64,000 nt of DNA from Arcanobacterium haemolyticum DSM 20595 (GTDB lineage: Bacteria > Actinomycetota > Actinomycetes > Actinomycetales > Actinomycetaceae), in assembly GCF_000092365.1 (NCBI RefSeq), contig NC_014218.1, positions 1,798,001 through 1,862,000 of the forward strand, in the 5' to 3' direction. Below are positions 8,839 to 21,876 of the stretch, one piece after another (the stretch's first letter is position 1; every line of letters starts with the position of its first letter). The notes beneath the pieces were generated by a model, which was not told the DNA's origin, searched no databases, and worked only from the letters and a program-made list of their open reading frames with translations. The position numbers were made by a program, and so were the translations under genes.

Positions 8839-9093
8839 ATGAAAATATCAGTAGACGATGTCAAGCCAGCCATCATGCGTCTCAAACGTGCACGCGGCCA
8901 ACTCGATGCCGTGATCGCCGGACTAGAAAACGAAAACGAATGCCACGATGTGATCACACAACTGGCTGCCGTTTCCAAAGCTATTGATCGCGCAGGATAC
9001 CTTGTGATCGCTACCGGAATGAAACAATGCTATTCCGGCGGCATCGATATTGATAGCGAACACCTTGAAAAAATGTTCTTATCTCTAGCCTAA
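8839..9093 (+). CDS. cstR: CsoR/RcnR (DUF156) family repressor, CstR-like persulfide sensor
   Basis: An 84-residue all-helical tetrameric repressor. Cys35 and Cys64 are conserved with a spacing of 29, as in CstR Cys31/Cys60. The histidine four residues before the second Cys that binds Cu(I) in CsoR is a glycine here. This pattern fits sensing of persulfides rather than copper. The start is ATG 8839, with GGAGAAG upstream; an earlier in-frame ATG lies inside the previous gene. It closes the operon with the rhodanese fusion and likely binds the operator at 6924-6941. Confidence 0.85.
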   Translation: MKISVDDVKPAIMRLKRARGQLDAVIAGLENENECHDVITQLAAVSKAIDRAGYLVIATGMKQCYSGGIDIDSEHLEKMFLSLA

Positions 9094-9148
9094 ACACACC
9101 AGCAAAAGCGATTCGCCAGTAAGCCGGCACATGTTCGTACAGACTTAA

Positions 9149-9173
9149 GGGCCGCGGGAATTTCGCGCGGCCC
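9149..9173. terminator. terminator between cstR-like gene and NCS1 permease
   Basis: A GC-rich inverted repeat (GGGCCGCG with CGCGCGGCCC) lies between two convergent genes. U-tracts are weak on both strands. Confidence 0.6.
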
Positions 9174-9193
9174 CATCTGCTTCAACTTAGAAC

Positions 9194-10690
9194 CTACCGG
9201 TTCTCCTGGCGCGCAACCTTCCGAGAACGCAACACGTACCCCGCCACGAACGCGATCACCAACGCGAACAACACGCCAAGGTTTGCCCACGCCCAATCAC
9301 CATCACGGCCGCCAAAACCAAGACCAAGCAGGTAGCCCTGCCAGTTATTCCACGCTGCTTCCTGAGCAAAGTTATTGATCACCAATCCCCAGCCGATAAA
9401 CGATGATACTGCCATGATCCCCAACGAAGCCCAGTCCCATGCACCGTACACGCCACGGGGATTAAAGAGAGCAGCGTCGTCGTACCCCTTCTTACGCAAC
9501 GCGATATCGGACATCATCAAGCCCGCCCACGCAGCAATCGGAACACCCAACGTAATCAAAAACGACTGAAACGGCCCCAAGAAATCGTGCGCAAAAAACA
9601 CAACCCAAATCGTTCCCAACGTCAAAATAAAGCCGTCAATACCAGCCGCGGCCGGGCGCGGAACCCGCAACCCCAAACTCAACAAAGTCAAACCAGACGA
9701 ATAAATACCCAGCACAGCGCCAGAAACCAGCGCCAAAACGGCGGTGAACAAAAACGGAAGCAACACCCAAGTAGGCAAAATCGTTGCCAACGTACCAATC
9801 GGATCTCCCGCAATCCCTTCATCCAACTCCGGATGCGAACCAATAATCAGCAAACCCGCAATCACCAGGAGCGACGGCGAAACCGCGCCACCAAACGTAT
9901 TCCACGCAACGATCTTGCCCGCAGAAGCATCACGCGACTGATACCGCGACCAATCAGCAGCAATATTAATCCAGCCAAGCCCAAAACCAGTCATTACCAT
10001 AACCAGTGCACCAATAACCGCAGTCATCCCGCCAGCCGGCCGGCTTAACACCACACTCATATCAATATGCGGAATAGTGAGCGCAACATACACAACCGTC
10101 ACAGCGCCCGTAATCCACGTCAGCACCGATTGCATCCGCATAATCGTGTGATACCCCGCAACCGACGCCGAAACAATCATCGCAGCAATCACAACGCACG
10201 CAACAATCTTCGTGGTTGTTCCGCCACCCCACCCAAGCTGAGTGAACACGGTAGCCGTAGCCAACGTGGCCATAATCGCCAAAAATGTTTCCCACCCAAT
10301 CGAAATCAGCCACGAAAAAACGCCCGGAATCTTCTGGCCATACACGCCAAACGCGGCGCGAGACAAAACCATCGTCGGCGCAGAACCACGCTTCCCCGCA
10401 ATAGCAATCACGCCACACAAAGCAAACGACACAGTCACGCCAATAATCGCAACAATAATGCCCTGAACAAACGAGACCCCGAACCCATACACAAACGACG
10501 CATACGAAATCCCAAAAACAGACACATTCGCAGCAAACCACGGCCAGAAGAGATCCGAAGGCTTCGCAGTGCGCTCAGACTCCGCAATCACGTCAATACC
10601 ATTATTTTCAATAAGCGAGGCACGCATCGCCCCGGACACCTCATTCGGCGCAACCAAACCAGACGAATCTACATAAGCTTCATTACTCAT
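9194..10690 (-). CDS. NCS1 family cytosine/purine/hydantoin permease
   Basis: A 498-residue polytopic membrane protein with about twelve hydrophobic helices. The N-terminal motif SDLFWPWFAANVSVFGISYASF and the mid-protein GLGWINIAADWSRYQ are typical of nucleobase:cation symporter-1 proteins of the CodB/PurP type. The substrate, cytosine or a purine, is not decided by sequence. It is transcribed divergently from an NCS2 permease with about 200 bp between them, in which I see no riboswitch. Confidence 0.88.
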   Translation of the reverse strand: MSNEAYVDSSGLVAPNEVSGAMRASLIENNGIDVIAESERTAKPSDLFWPWFAANVSVFGISYASFVYGFGVSFVQGIIVAIIGVTVSFALCGVIAIAGKRGSAPTMVLSRAAFGVYGQKIPGVFSWLISIGWETFLAIMATLATATVFTQLGWGGGTTTKIVACVVIAAMIVSASVAGYHTIMRMQSVLTWITGAVTVVYVALTIPHIDMSVVLSRPAGGMTAVIGALVMVMTGFGLGWINIAADWSRYQSRDASAGKIVAWNTFGGAVSPSLLVIAGLLIIGSHPELDEGIAGDPIGTLATILPTWVLLPFLFTAVLALVSGAVLGIYSSGLTLLSLGLRVPRPAAAGIDGFILTLGTIWVVFFAHDFLGPFQSFLITLGVPIAAWAGLMMSDIALRKKGYDDAALFNPRGVYGAWDWASLGIMAVSSFIGWGLVINNFAQEAAWNNWQGYLLGLGFGGRDGDWAWANLGVLFALVIAFVAGYVLRSRKVARQENR

Positions 10691-10894
10691 ACCTCAAGTA
10701 TGCCCGAAAACTCCACTCAGTTAATCCCCTATGACGATTGCCGTATGAGGTGCGCTACCTGAGCGGAAGCTGAATCCATCTGAACGCCTGCTGAACGGTA
10801 TTTCCCACGGACACTTTCCATTACATGGACATCGAAATTCCATATTCTAGACGCGCCCTGTAGCCTGCCAAATCCCTCGATTACGATAAAACAT

Positions 10895-12781
10895 GTGAAC
10901 CAAAATAATTCAGTGGACGCTGTGCCAAAGGCGCCAAAACTTGCCCTTCTTTCACTTCAACATTTGCTCGCGTTTTACGCGGGGGCGGTGATTGTGCCGT
11001 TGTTGATTGCGTCGTCGTTAAAACTAGACGCTTCAACTACTATTCATCTTATTAACGCCGATTTGTTTACCTGTGGTATCGCTACGTTGATTCAGAGCGT
11101 GGGTGTGACGAACAAGGTTGGCGTTCGGTTGCCGATCATTCAGGGCGTGACTACCACTGCGGTTGCGCCAATTATCGCGATCGGTTTGGCCGCTACGGAC
11201 GGCGCTGGCGGCGAGGCTTCGTTGCCCGTAATTTATGGTTCGATTATCGTGGCTGGTTTATTTACGTTCTTCGCGGCGCCGTTCTTCGCGAAGTTGCTGC
11301 GTTTCTTCCCGGCTCACGTGACAGGCACTGTTTTGCTTGTTATGGGCACGTCTTTGTTGTCTGTTTCTGCGAATGATTTTGTGAACTACGCGGACGGCAC
11401 CCCTGAAGTTCGCGATTTGGCGTATGGTTTCGGAACACTGTTGACTATTGTGTTGGTTCAGCGTTTCTTCCGCGGCTTCTTGGGCACGATTTCTGTGTTG
11501 ATTGGTTTGGTTGGCGGCACCACGATTGCGTTGCTGATGAACCACATTAATCCGGAGAAGATTGAGGCTATTTCGGCGTCACCTGCCATTGGCGTGACTA
11601 CCCCGTTCTACTTCGGGTGGCCTGTTTTTTCGTTCACTGCGATTGTTTCGATGCTGATCGTTATGTTGATTACGATGGTTGAGACCACCGGTGACGTTTT
11701 CGCAACCGGCGAGATCGTCGGAAAGCGTATTACATCTGCCGACGTGGCCGCCGCCATCCGTGCCGATGGCGCATCCACCACCCTCGGCGGCATCCTCAAT
11801 TCTTTCCCTTACACGATGTTCGCTCAGAACGTTGGCTTGGTTCGTTTGACTGGCATCAAGTCTCGTTGGGTTGCTGCTGGCGCTGGCGTTTTGATGATCG
11901 TTGTTGGTTTGGTTCCGAAGGTTGGCGCGATTGTTGCCTCGATCCCATCGCCTGTGCTGGGCGGCGCTTCTCTGGCTTTGTTCGCGAATGTTGCGTGGGT
12001 TGGTTTGCAGACTATCGCGAAGTCCAACTTGGCTGACTTCCGTATCGCAACAATCGTCACCACGTCGTTGGGCCTCGCTATGCTCGTCACGTTCCGCCCT
12101 GAAGTTGCGCAGGTTTTCCCAAATTGGGCGCAGGTTTTCTTCTCTTCAGGCATGTCGATTGGTTCGATTACCGCGATTTTGCTTAATCTGGTGTTCTTCC
12201 ACATGACTCGCCGTTCAGTTCGTTCTAACGACGATGTTGTAGCTGGCATAACCTTGGCAGACGTCGATGCTATGGATCGTGACGAATTCGTGTCCACATT
12301 CCGTACATTGTTCAACACGCACGTATGGCCACTGGAGAAGGTATGGGACTCACGGCCGTTCGAATCGGTGAACGATCTGCGTAGCGCGATCTTGGTTGCC
12401 GTTGTTCGCGCCGATGAGGAATCCCGTGCTGCTTTGATCGCCGACTACCCAGACATGTATGAACTGATTTCTGCTGAGGATAACGAAGGAATGTCACGTG
12501 ACATCGGTTCATTGGCCCTTGGTTCTGCATCTGAGGCGCAGCTTGCTGAGCTGAAGGATGTCTGTGATCAGTACCGTGCGAAATTCGGTCAGCCATATGT
12601 TGCCTGCTTAGGTACCGATACCACTATTGAAAAGATCTTGGCTGACGCTCACCACCGTCTGGCAAACACGCCTGAAATCGAGAACATCTATGCTCTCACT
12701 CAAGTTGTTGAAATTGCCGAAGACCGCTTGAACATCCTTGTTCGTGGAGCTAATCCTAGGTCGCATGAATTCCAGGCTTAA
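10895..12781 (+). CDS. NCS2 uracil/xanthine/urate permease fused to OHCU decarboxylase-like domain
   Basis: Residues 1 to about 440 form a nucleobase-ascorbate (NCS2) permease: QHLLAFYAGAVIVPLL at the N-terminus and the TMVETTGDVFATGE signature mid-protein, the second pointing to xanthine or urate rather than uracil. Residues about 460-628 resemble OHCU decarboxylase (UraD), the last step in making allantoin from urate: SASEAQLAEL with Glu547 retained, KFGQPYVACL and a terminal RLANTPEIE...IAEDRLNILV. The catalytic His of the HPDL motif is Tyr518 (YPDM), so activity is doubtful. The start is GTG 10895 with no clear ribosome site; a TACGAT box eight bases upstream suggests a leaderless mRNA. 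Confidence 0.85.
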   Translation: MNQNNSVDAVPKAPKLALLSLQHLLAFYAGAVIVPLLIASSLKLDASTTIHLINADLFTCGIATLIQSVGVTNKVGVRLPIIQGVTTTAVAPIIAIGLAATDGAGGEASLPVIYGSIIVAGLFTFFAAPFFAKLLRFFPAHVTGTVLLVMGTSLLSVSANDFVNYADGTPEVRDLAYGFGTLLTIVLVQRFFRGFLGTISVLIGLVGGTTIALLMNHINPEKIEAISASPAIGVTTPFYFGWPVFSFTAIVSMLIVMLITMVETTGDVFATGEIVGKRITSADVAAAIRADGASTTLGGILNSFPYTMFAQNVGLVRLTGIKSRWVAAGAGVLMIVVGLVPKVGAIVASIPSPVLGGASLALFANVAWVGLQTIAKSNLADFRIATIVTTSLGLAMLVTFRPEVAQVFPNWAQVFFSSGMSIGSITAILLNLVFFHMTRRSVRSNDDVVAGITLADVDAMDRDEFVSTFRTLFNTHVWPLEKVWDSRPFESVNDLRSAILVAVVRADEESRAALIADYPDMYELISAEDNEGMSRDIGSLALGSASEAQLAELKDVCDQYRAKFGQPYVACLGTDTTIEKILADAHHRLANTPEIENIYALTQVVEIAEDRLNILVRGANPRSHEFQA

Positions 12782-12811
12782 TACTTGTTAACCTGGTACG
12801 CCCTAGCCCTC

Positions 12812-12851
12812 ATGGGGGATGGATTTGGTTTGTACCAAACCCATCCCCCAT
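12812..12851 (+). terminator. terminator of NCS2 permease gene
   Basis: An 18-bp inverted repeat with one mismatch around a 4-base loop (ATGGGGGATGG with CCATCCCCCAT), followed by TTTTGG on the plus strand. Confidence 0.85.
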
Positions 12852-13043
12852 TTTGGTACCCATAATTCCATCACTTATCTTCCCTGGCCCCAACCGCTAT
12901 CCCCAACTTTGTTGAACGTGGGGCAAATTCATTAGCCCAGCACCAGTCCAGCTGCGTAGGCATACTCAACGTTTGGCGTTTCCTGTGCCATTCCAGGAAT
13001 TCTTTGTCGGTCTAGGCCGGGTTTTTTGTTGTGGGGTGTGTTT

Positions 13044-13075
13044 GAGGGGCTGACCGGTGTGTTGGTTAGCCCCTC
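13044..13075 (-). terminator. hairpin downstream of 5S rRNA
   Basis: A 12-bp stem (GAGGGGCTGACC with GGTTAGCCCCTC, one G-U pair) lies 8 bp beyond the 5S 3' end in the rRNA operon direction. No U-tract follows, so it may be a processing or termination hairpin. Confidence 0.55.
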
Positions 13076-13082
13076 GATGTTT

Positions 13083-13200
13083 GGTGACGGCGGTGTCCTA
13101 CTCTCCCACACTCTCTCGGGTGCAGTACCATCGGCGCTGGTAGGCTTAGCTTCCGGGTTCGGGATGGGTCCGGGCGTTTCCCTACCGCTGTGACCACCGT
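13083..13200 (-). rRNA. rrf: 5S ribosomal RNA
   Basis: The reverse complement shows the conserved 5S sequences CCCATCCCGAACCCGGAAG and GATGGTACTGC, with closing helix ACGGTGGT/CCGCCGTCACC. About 118 nt; last gene of the rRNA operon. Confidence 0.95.
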
Positions 13201-13228
13201 CAAAACGGTTGGATGAATAGTTTCTGTG

Positions 13229-13264
13229 GTTGGTGTGGGGGTTGGGAGTTGTATAGTGGACGCG
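13229..13264 (-). repeat. pre-23S processing stem, 3' arm
   Basis: This stretch is the reverse complement of 16388-16423 with 33 of 36 bases matching, the mismatches partly allowing G-U pairs. It would close the long stem around pre-23S rRNA that RNase III cuts. It sits just outside the mature 23S 3' end. Confidence 0.8.
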
Positions 13265-13280
13265 TGCGTGTTTGTTACGT

Positions 13281-16368
<3,088 letters not shown>

Positions 16369-16387
16369 CAAAAAAACCAAAGATGCT

Positions 16388-16423
16388 CGCGTCCACTATA
16401 CAATTCTCAACCACCACACCAAC
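16388..16423 (-). repeat. pre-23S processing stem, 5' arm
   Basis: Partner of 13229-13264. It lies in the 16S-23S spacer 20 bases before the 23S 5' end. The remaining spacer (16369-16604, about 236 bp) holds no tRNA gene. Confidence 0.8.
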
Positions 16424-16600
16424 ACCACACCCACACGCTACAACAACCGTCGCAACACGCAAGCACAGGCAGCACAGGATCTATTATCCCACACCCCAAC
16501 AGCATGCCAACCCTCATACGATAAACCACTAAAAACCACTACCCAACCACCAGGCTAGGCACCACACAACAATAAACACAATAACGCGTGGTACGTGACT

Positions 16601-18137
<1,537 letters not shown>

Positions 18138-18724
18138 AAAAACCAAACACCCACAAAAGGCATCCAATCAATACATCCGAAAAGCCCAACAGGCTCAACA
18201 AAAAAGACAAACCAAAACTAGCTCATCCAAAAAAACAGCATCAAACCAACCAGCAACAAAACCAGCCAGCCCAACACCAAAAAAATATCGTAAAAAAGCT
18301 GACACACTATTGAGATATCAAACAACACACCCACACCCAACAACCACCCACCACAAAAGCAGACAACCATCAAGAAGGCCAACTCCACCAGTCTAACACA
18401 ACCACCTGCCAGAAACAAAACCCAGCAAGCAATTCCATCAACTAGAAGAACCATATCACCACCAGAACACATCCGCGCTCCTCGGCGACAAACAAAAACA
18501 ATACCCACCCCACAACCACACCGTCAAACCACAACACCATAACACACCTCACACCCACCCCAAACCCCACCACAGCAACAAAAACACCCACCATAACCCA
18601 CCCCACACCAACCCAACTAGACAACCACCCACCACACATGGCATTTAAAGAAAAACCAGCCACAACGTCGTCGTCATGCTCCCCTTTTCACCAAGAAAAG
18701 CGTTTGCTCAAAGCAAAAGAACAA
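18138..18724 (-). other. rRNA operon leader and promoter region
   Basis: No credible gene is seen in these 590 bp. The minus strand is strongly G/T-rich. A TTGTTG hexamer followed 17 bases later by TGATAT, then CTCAATAGTGTG at about 18301-18315, resembles the conserved actinobacterial 16S leader (GAACTCAATAGTGT), so transcription should begin in or upstream of here. I could not fix a single best P1 promoter. Confidence 0.5.
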
Positions 18725-18740
18725 TTCAAATTATTTTGAA
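18725..18740 (+). promoter_or_regulatory. ArsR-type operator
   Basis: TTCAAA-N4-TTTGAA is a perfect inverted repeat 11 bp upstream of the arsR start, of the A/T-rich kind bound by ArsR/SmtB repressors. Autoregulation is inferred. Confidence 0.6.
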
Positions 18741-18751
18741 ATAAAAGAACA

Positions 18752-19078
18752 ATGCAGAAAAGAGAAACCGTGCCCTCGCACACCTACATAGAAAAAGCGC
18801 AACTGCTGGGCGCGGTGGCAGATCCGATTCGGCTCCAGATCCTCACGCAGCTTACGCGTTACGAAACTTTGTGCGTCTGCAAGATCGAAACGGAACCTCA
18901 AATCCCTAGCAACCTGCTCAGCTACCACCTCAGGATTCTGCGGGAAGCGGGAGTGGTGGTAGGGGAACGTCGGGGGAAATGGATCGACTATTCGCTCGCA
19001 CCCGGCGCGCTCGAAAGGCTCCATGCCACGCTACCTTCCGCAACCGCACTGAAAGGAACACCATGCCGCTGCTCGTAA
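18752..19078 (+). CDS. arsR: ArsR/SmtB family metalloregulator
   Basis: A 108-residue winged-helix repressor. The ETLCVCKIE segment carries the CVC thiol pair that binds As(III)/Sb(III) in classical ArsR, followed by the recognition helix SNLLSYHLRILREAGVV and the wing RRGKWIDYSL; a further Cys pair (CRC) ends the protein. Start choice between ATG 18752 and GTG 18770 is uncertain; the second has a better AGAGA site. Downstream are remnants of an ArsP-type permease and a thioredoxin, so this is the surviving regulator of a decayed efflux operon. Confidence 0.85.
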   Translation: MQKRETVPSHTYIEKAQLLGAVADPIRLQILTQLTRYETLCVCKIETEPQIPSNLLSYHLRILREAGVVVGERRGKWIDYSLAPGALERLHATLPSATALKGTPCRCS

Positions 19079-19391
19079 CTGGACTCGCGATCGCACTCTG
19101 GATTGCGAGTTATGCGCCAATGCGCCGCTGCGGACGTGGTTCGCGCCGAACGTGACCAGGCCTGGACTCACCACTCCGGCCGGCAGCGCGCTACATTTCT
19201 TCCTCTATGACACAACCAAAATCCTCCTCCTACTCTGCGGGATTATGTTCGTGGTGGGGTTCTTTCGGGCGTCGCTGAACGTGAATCGCGCGCGGAATTT
19301 TCTGGCGGGCAAAAATCTTTTTGTGGGGCTCGTGCTTGCGGTGGCATTGACGGCCAGCTGGGTTTTCAGCCGGCTTTCATTGGATCGTTGA
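19062..19391 (+). pseudogene. remnant of ArsP/DUF318-type permease
   Basis: The ATG at 19062 overlaps the arsR end and opens a frame that stops after 30 codons. A shift near 19100 joins it to a frame reading FFLYDTTKILLLLCGIMFVVG and FLAGKNLFVGLVLA, the first membrane helix region of DUF318 (ArsP/YraQ-like) permeases. This stops at 19391, where a full-length permease would have another 250 residues. Both a frameshift and a large deletion are therefore implied. Confidence 0.65.
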
Positions 19392-19565
19392 GTTGAAGAT
19401 TTTGTGACGACGACGAACGTGGCAGCGATTTTCATGAATTCTGAACGGCCTGGGGTGGCTGATCGGATTGTTGCCGCGAACCGGGATATGCGAGAGATTT
19501 CTTCTATGCATAAGGATTCTCATGGTTACTATTCTTTTCGCTTGCCAGCAGAACGCTGGCCATTC

Positions 19566-19819
19566 GTAGATCGCGGCAGCAATCGCGCGATCCAAGGCCG
19601 GGCCTGGGTGCAGAAACTGCATCACGTTAGAAAACGTTCAGCAGGCATTCGGCAAGGCTGGCATTAAGGCTGTGACCGAACACGCTACCGATTATGGGGC
19701 CATCATGGGGTACGGCATTATGTCTACACCCGGACTTGTTGTGAACAATGAGGTTGTTGTAGCCGGACGTGTACCACACAGTAGACGACATCGTTGAAAT
19801 TTTGCAGGAGCGGAGCTGA
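19566..19819 (+). pseudogene. remnant of small thioredoxin-like protein (redox-active disulfide protein 2 type)
   Basis: The frame reads AGPGCRNCITLENVQQAFGK then IMGYGIMSTPGLVVNNEVVV, with the CxxC pair and the cis-Pro loop (STPGL) of the small thioredoxins that accompany arsR-permease operons. No start is in place (a stop lies just upstream), and one extra base near 19770 shifts the C-terminal HTVDDIVEILQERS out of frame. Confidence 0.7.
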
Positions 19820-20005
19820 AATTCTGCTTTCCTGGCACCGGTTTTGTTGCTCTTGGCGCCGGTTCCACTGATGTTGGAGCCAAATAAGCGGGAGACAGAA
19901 CAGGAGTGCCGTATAGAACACTGCTGTTCAGCTGGGCGCCGATCGGACGCCGGCCAGCCGCTGATCGGGCGCCGGCTTGCAGCTTTTAAAACCAGCACAC
20001 AGAAA

Positions 20006-20032
20006 ATCCCCGGTAGTTCAACTACCGGGGAT
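20006..20032 (-). terminator. probable original terminator of tRNA-Thr, now separated from it
   Basis: ATCCCCGGTAG and CTACCGGGGAT form an 11-bp stem with a short loop. It lies 7 bp beyond the truncated tRNA copy at attL, exactly where a terminator for the minus-strand tRNA would have stood before the element inserted. Confidence 0.65.
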
Positions 20033-20038
20033 CTGTTT

Positions 20039-20078
20039 GAGCCACCTGTGGGAATCGAACCCACGACCTATTCATTAC
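20039..20078. repeat. attL: 40-bp direct repeat, 3' part of tRNA-Thr
   Basis: These 40 bases are identical to 39395-39434. They span the tRNA-Thr from the anticodon loop to the 3' end; the rest of the tRNA is missing here. The two copies bound the 19.36-kb element and define its attachment site. Confidence 0.92.
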
Positions 20079-20147
20079 TATCATCTTCGTAATATCGGAA
20101 CGGTTTTCACTTACGTCTATTCGCTGGGATTAATTTTTTTGACTCGA

Positions 20148-20190
20148 TTGCCAGCATATACGGCACAGCCAGCTAAGCCGGCACTGCCGT
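20148..20190. repeat. GCCAGC-type repeat cluster, site A
   Basis: TTGCCAGCATAT, then TACGGCA, GCCAGCTAAGCCGGCA and CTGCCG occur within 43 bp between attL and int. The same words recur at 21811-21859, 21954-22010 and 33836-33872, all inside the element. Confidence 0.6.
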
Positions 20191-20238
20191 CACCGTGTCT
20201 TAATAGCAGGTTGTTCATTAGTTCTGATGAAGTAAATC

Positions 20239-21069
20239 ATGAACAATACAACAACACAAACAATCCTCAGTGATTGGACTTTAGCCATGCGTGCACAAGC
20301 CCTTTCAGATTTAACGATTCATGAGCGCATTCGCGTTTCTAACTGCTTATGCGAATACGTTGACGCAACGCCAGTAACGATAACTACTGATCAGATTATC
20401 GAGTGGGTTTCACTTCTGCCGTCAGCAGTTACTAAATGGACGTACTTTACCCACATCAAGGCTTTATTTACTTGGTTAGAAATAACTAGAAGGCGTACCG
20501 ATAATCCATTGCTTGGGTTAAAAGCCCCCAGACGACCTAAGTACTACCCACGACCAATCTCACTCGAAGTCATTGAGCACGTTCTCAATCAGCGACTTTA
20601 CCGTAAAACTCGCTGCATGATTCTTCTGGCGTTTAATTGCGGGCTACGAGTGGGAGAAATATGTAAAGTACGTGGCCAAGACTATGACCGGCAAGCCGGG
20701 CTATTAACCGTCGAGGGGAAAGGCGGAAAGCGCAGTATTATTCCGGTAAATTCCGCCCTTCAACCATTCTTCAACACCATGCCAGCTCACGGCTGGTGGT
20801 TCCCCTGCCGCAACGGCGGGCACGTCCGGTCACGATCAGTTGGAGATACTATCGTACGCACCTTTCGGCGCTACGAAGTCCATATGGTTTCACATCAGTT
20901 ACGCCACACTTTTGCAACCGAATTACTTGCTGCTGACGTCGATCTCCGGATTGTCCAGCTACTTATGCGCCATGAGTCCATTCAAACAACTGCTCTTTAC
21001 ACCCGCGTAGCCAGGGCTCAACAGCTAGAAGGAACTAATAAACTTCCCGTTTTCTTAGGAAAGGAATAA
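20239..21069 (+). CDS. int: tyrosine recombinase/integrase of the element
   Basis: Site-specific recombinase expected to integrate and excise the element at tRNA-Thr. Residues 1-90 form a SAM-like core-binding domain; the catalytic domain has Arg in CGLRVGEICKV, Lys in EGKGGKRSIIP, HQLRHTFATELL with the His-x-x-Arg pair, and the nucleophile Tyr in TTALYTRVARA. The 276-residue length is short, XerC/D-like, without the N-terminal arm-binding domain of larger integrases. It is transcribed away from attL and is followed after 2 bp by parA, so the two are coupled. Confidence 0.92.
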   Translation: MNNTTTQTILSDWTLAMRAQALSDLTIHERIRVSNCLCEYVDATPVTITTDQIIEWVSLLPSAVTKWTYFTHIKALFTWLEITRRRTDNPLLGLKAPRRPKYYPRPISLEVIEHVLNQRLYRKTRCMILLAFNCGLRVGEICKVRGQDYDRQAGLLTVEGKGGKRSIIPVNSALQPFFNTMPAHGWWFPCRNGGHVRSRSVGDTIVRTFRRYEVHMVSHQLRHTFATELLAADVDLRIVQLLMRHESIQTTALYTRVARAQQLEGTNKLPVFLGKE

Positions 21070-21071
21070 CT

Positions 21072-21848
21072 ATGATCATTGCCGTCTGCAACCAAAAAGG
21101 CGGGGTAGGGAAAACTACCATCTCAACCAATCTTGCACACCAGCTATCACAACAAGGATCAGTTCTGGTTATTGACGCCGATCCACAAGGCAACTCAACA
21201 ACATCCCTTGGAGTTGAAGTAACTCGTGAATCATTCACTCTGAATGACGTTATGGCCGCCATAGCTGCAGGAAATAGCCCAAGCGTCATCCATCAAGCGA
21301 TCACACACGCACAATCAGACTGGGGAAACGTCGATGTACTCCCCGCAGATCGCCTACTCGCTTCACGTAACGACGACGGCTCTTTAGGAAGGGAAAGCAG
21401 ACTACGCACCGCACTTACAGCAGTAACTGACGACTATGAACACATTGTCATTGACTGTCCACCATCGCTAGGCGTTTTAACAACGAATGCCCTTGTGGCA
21501 GCCGATACAGCATTGATTGTCACTACCGCGAGGGAGACTAGCGTTGATGGTGTGGCGGAAATGGTGTCAACTATCGCAACTGTGCGTTCCTACTACAATT
21601 CACGACTAACTCTATCTGCCATATTCCTCAACGCCTTCCGGCCCGAACGAATTGATAGCGATAACTGGCGTAGACACCTACGCGATTACTACGAACCGTA
21701 TCTACTCGAAAAGTTTTTACCAGAGCGTGAATATATCAACCGCGCAGCATCGTCACATTCACCTATACCAGCTGGTGTCGATGATCGTGCAGATCAAGCA
21801 CTAACAGAGCTTGCCAGCATATTTACCATTGCCAGCAATGCCAGCTAA
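21072..21848 (+). CDS. parA: ParA family partition ATPase
   Basis: Deviant Walker A ATPase: NQKGGVGKTTISTNLA at the N-terminus, Walker A' VLVIDADPQGNSTTS, and Walker B region HIVIDCPPSLGVLT. Length 258 is that of a type Ib/Soj-like ParA without an N-terminal HTH. ParA genes on integrative elements help stabilise the excised form. The next gene encodes a small protein with a possible ribbon-helix-helix end that may be its partner. GCCAGC-type repeats overlap the parA 3' end and may be the centromere. Confidence 0.92.
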   Translation: MIIAVCNQKGGVGKTTISTNLAHQLSQQGSVLVIDADPQGNSTTSLGVEVTRESFTLNDVMAAIAAGNSPSVIHQAITHAQSDWGNVDVLPADRLLASRNDDGSLGRESRLRTALTAVTDDYEHIVIDCPPSLGVLTTNALVAADTALIVTTARETSVDGVAEMVSTIATVRSYYNSRLTLSAIFLNAFRPERIDSDNWRRHLRDYYEPYLLEKFLPEREYINRAASSHSPIPAGVDDRADQALTELASIFTIASNAS

Positions 21849-21859
21849 GCCGGCAATGA
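21811..21859. repeat. GCCAGC-type repeat cluster, site B
   Basis: Across the parA stop codon lie TTGCCAGCATAT, TTGCCAGCA, TGCCAGCTAAGCCGGCA in 49 bp, repeating the words of site A in the same order. Confidence 0.65.
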
Positions 21860-21876
21860 CAAATAAGGAAAATACT

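Noticed and set aside
10691-10894. Purine-type riboswitch between the two permeases
   Set aside because: No conserved purine-riboswitch core could be read on either strand.
19404-19667. 87-codon frame between permease and thioredoxin remnants
   Set aside because: It overlaps the CxxC region of the thioredoxin in another frame and resembles no family I know.
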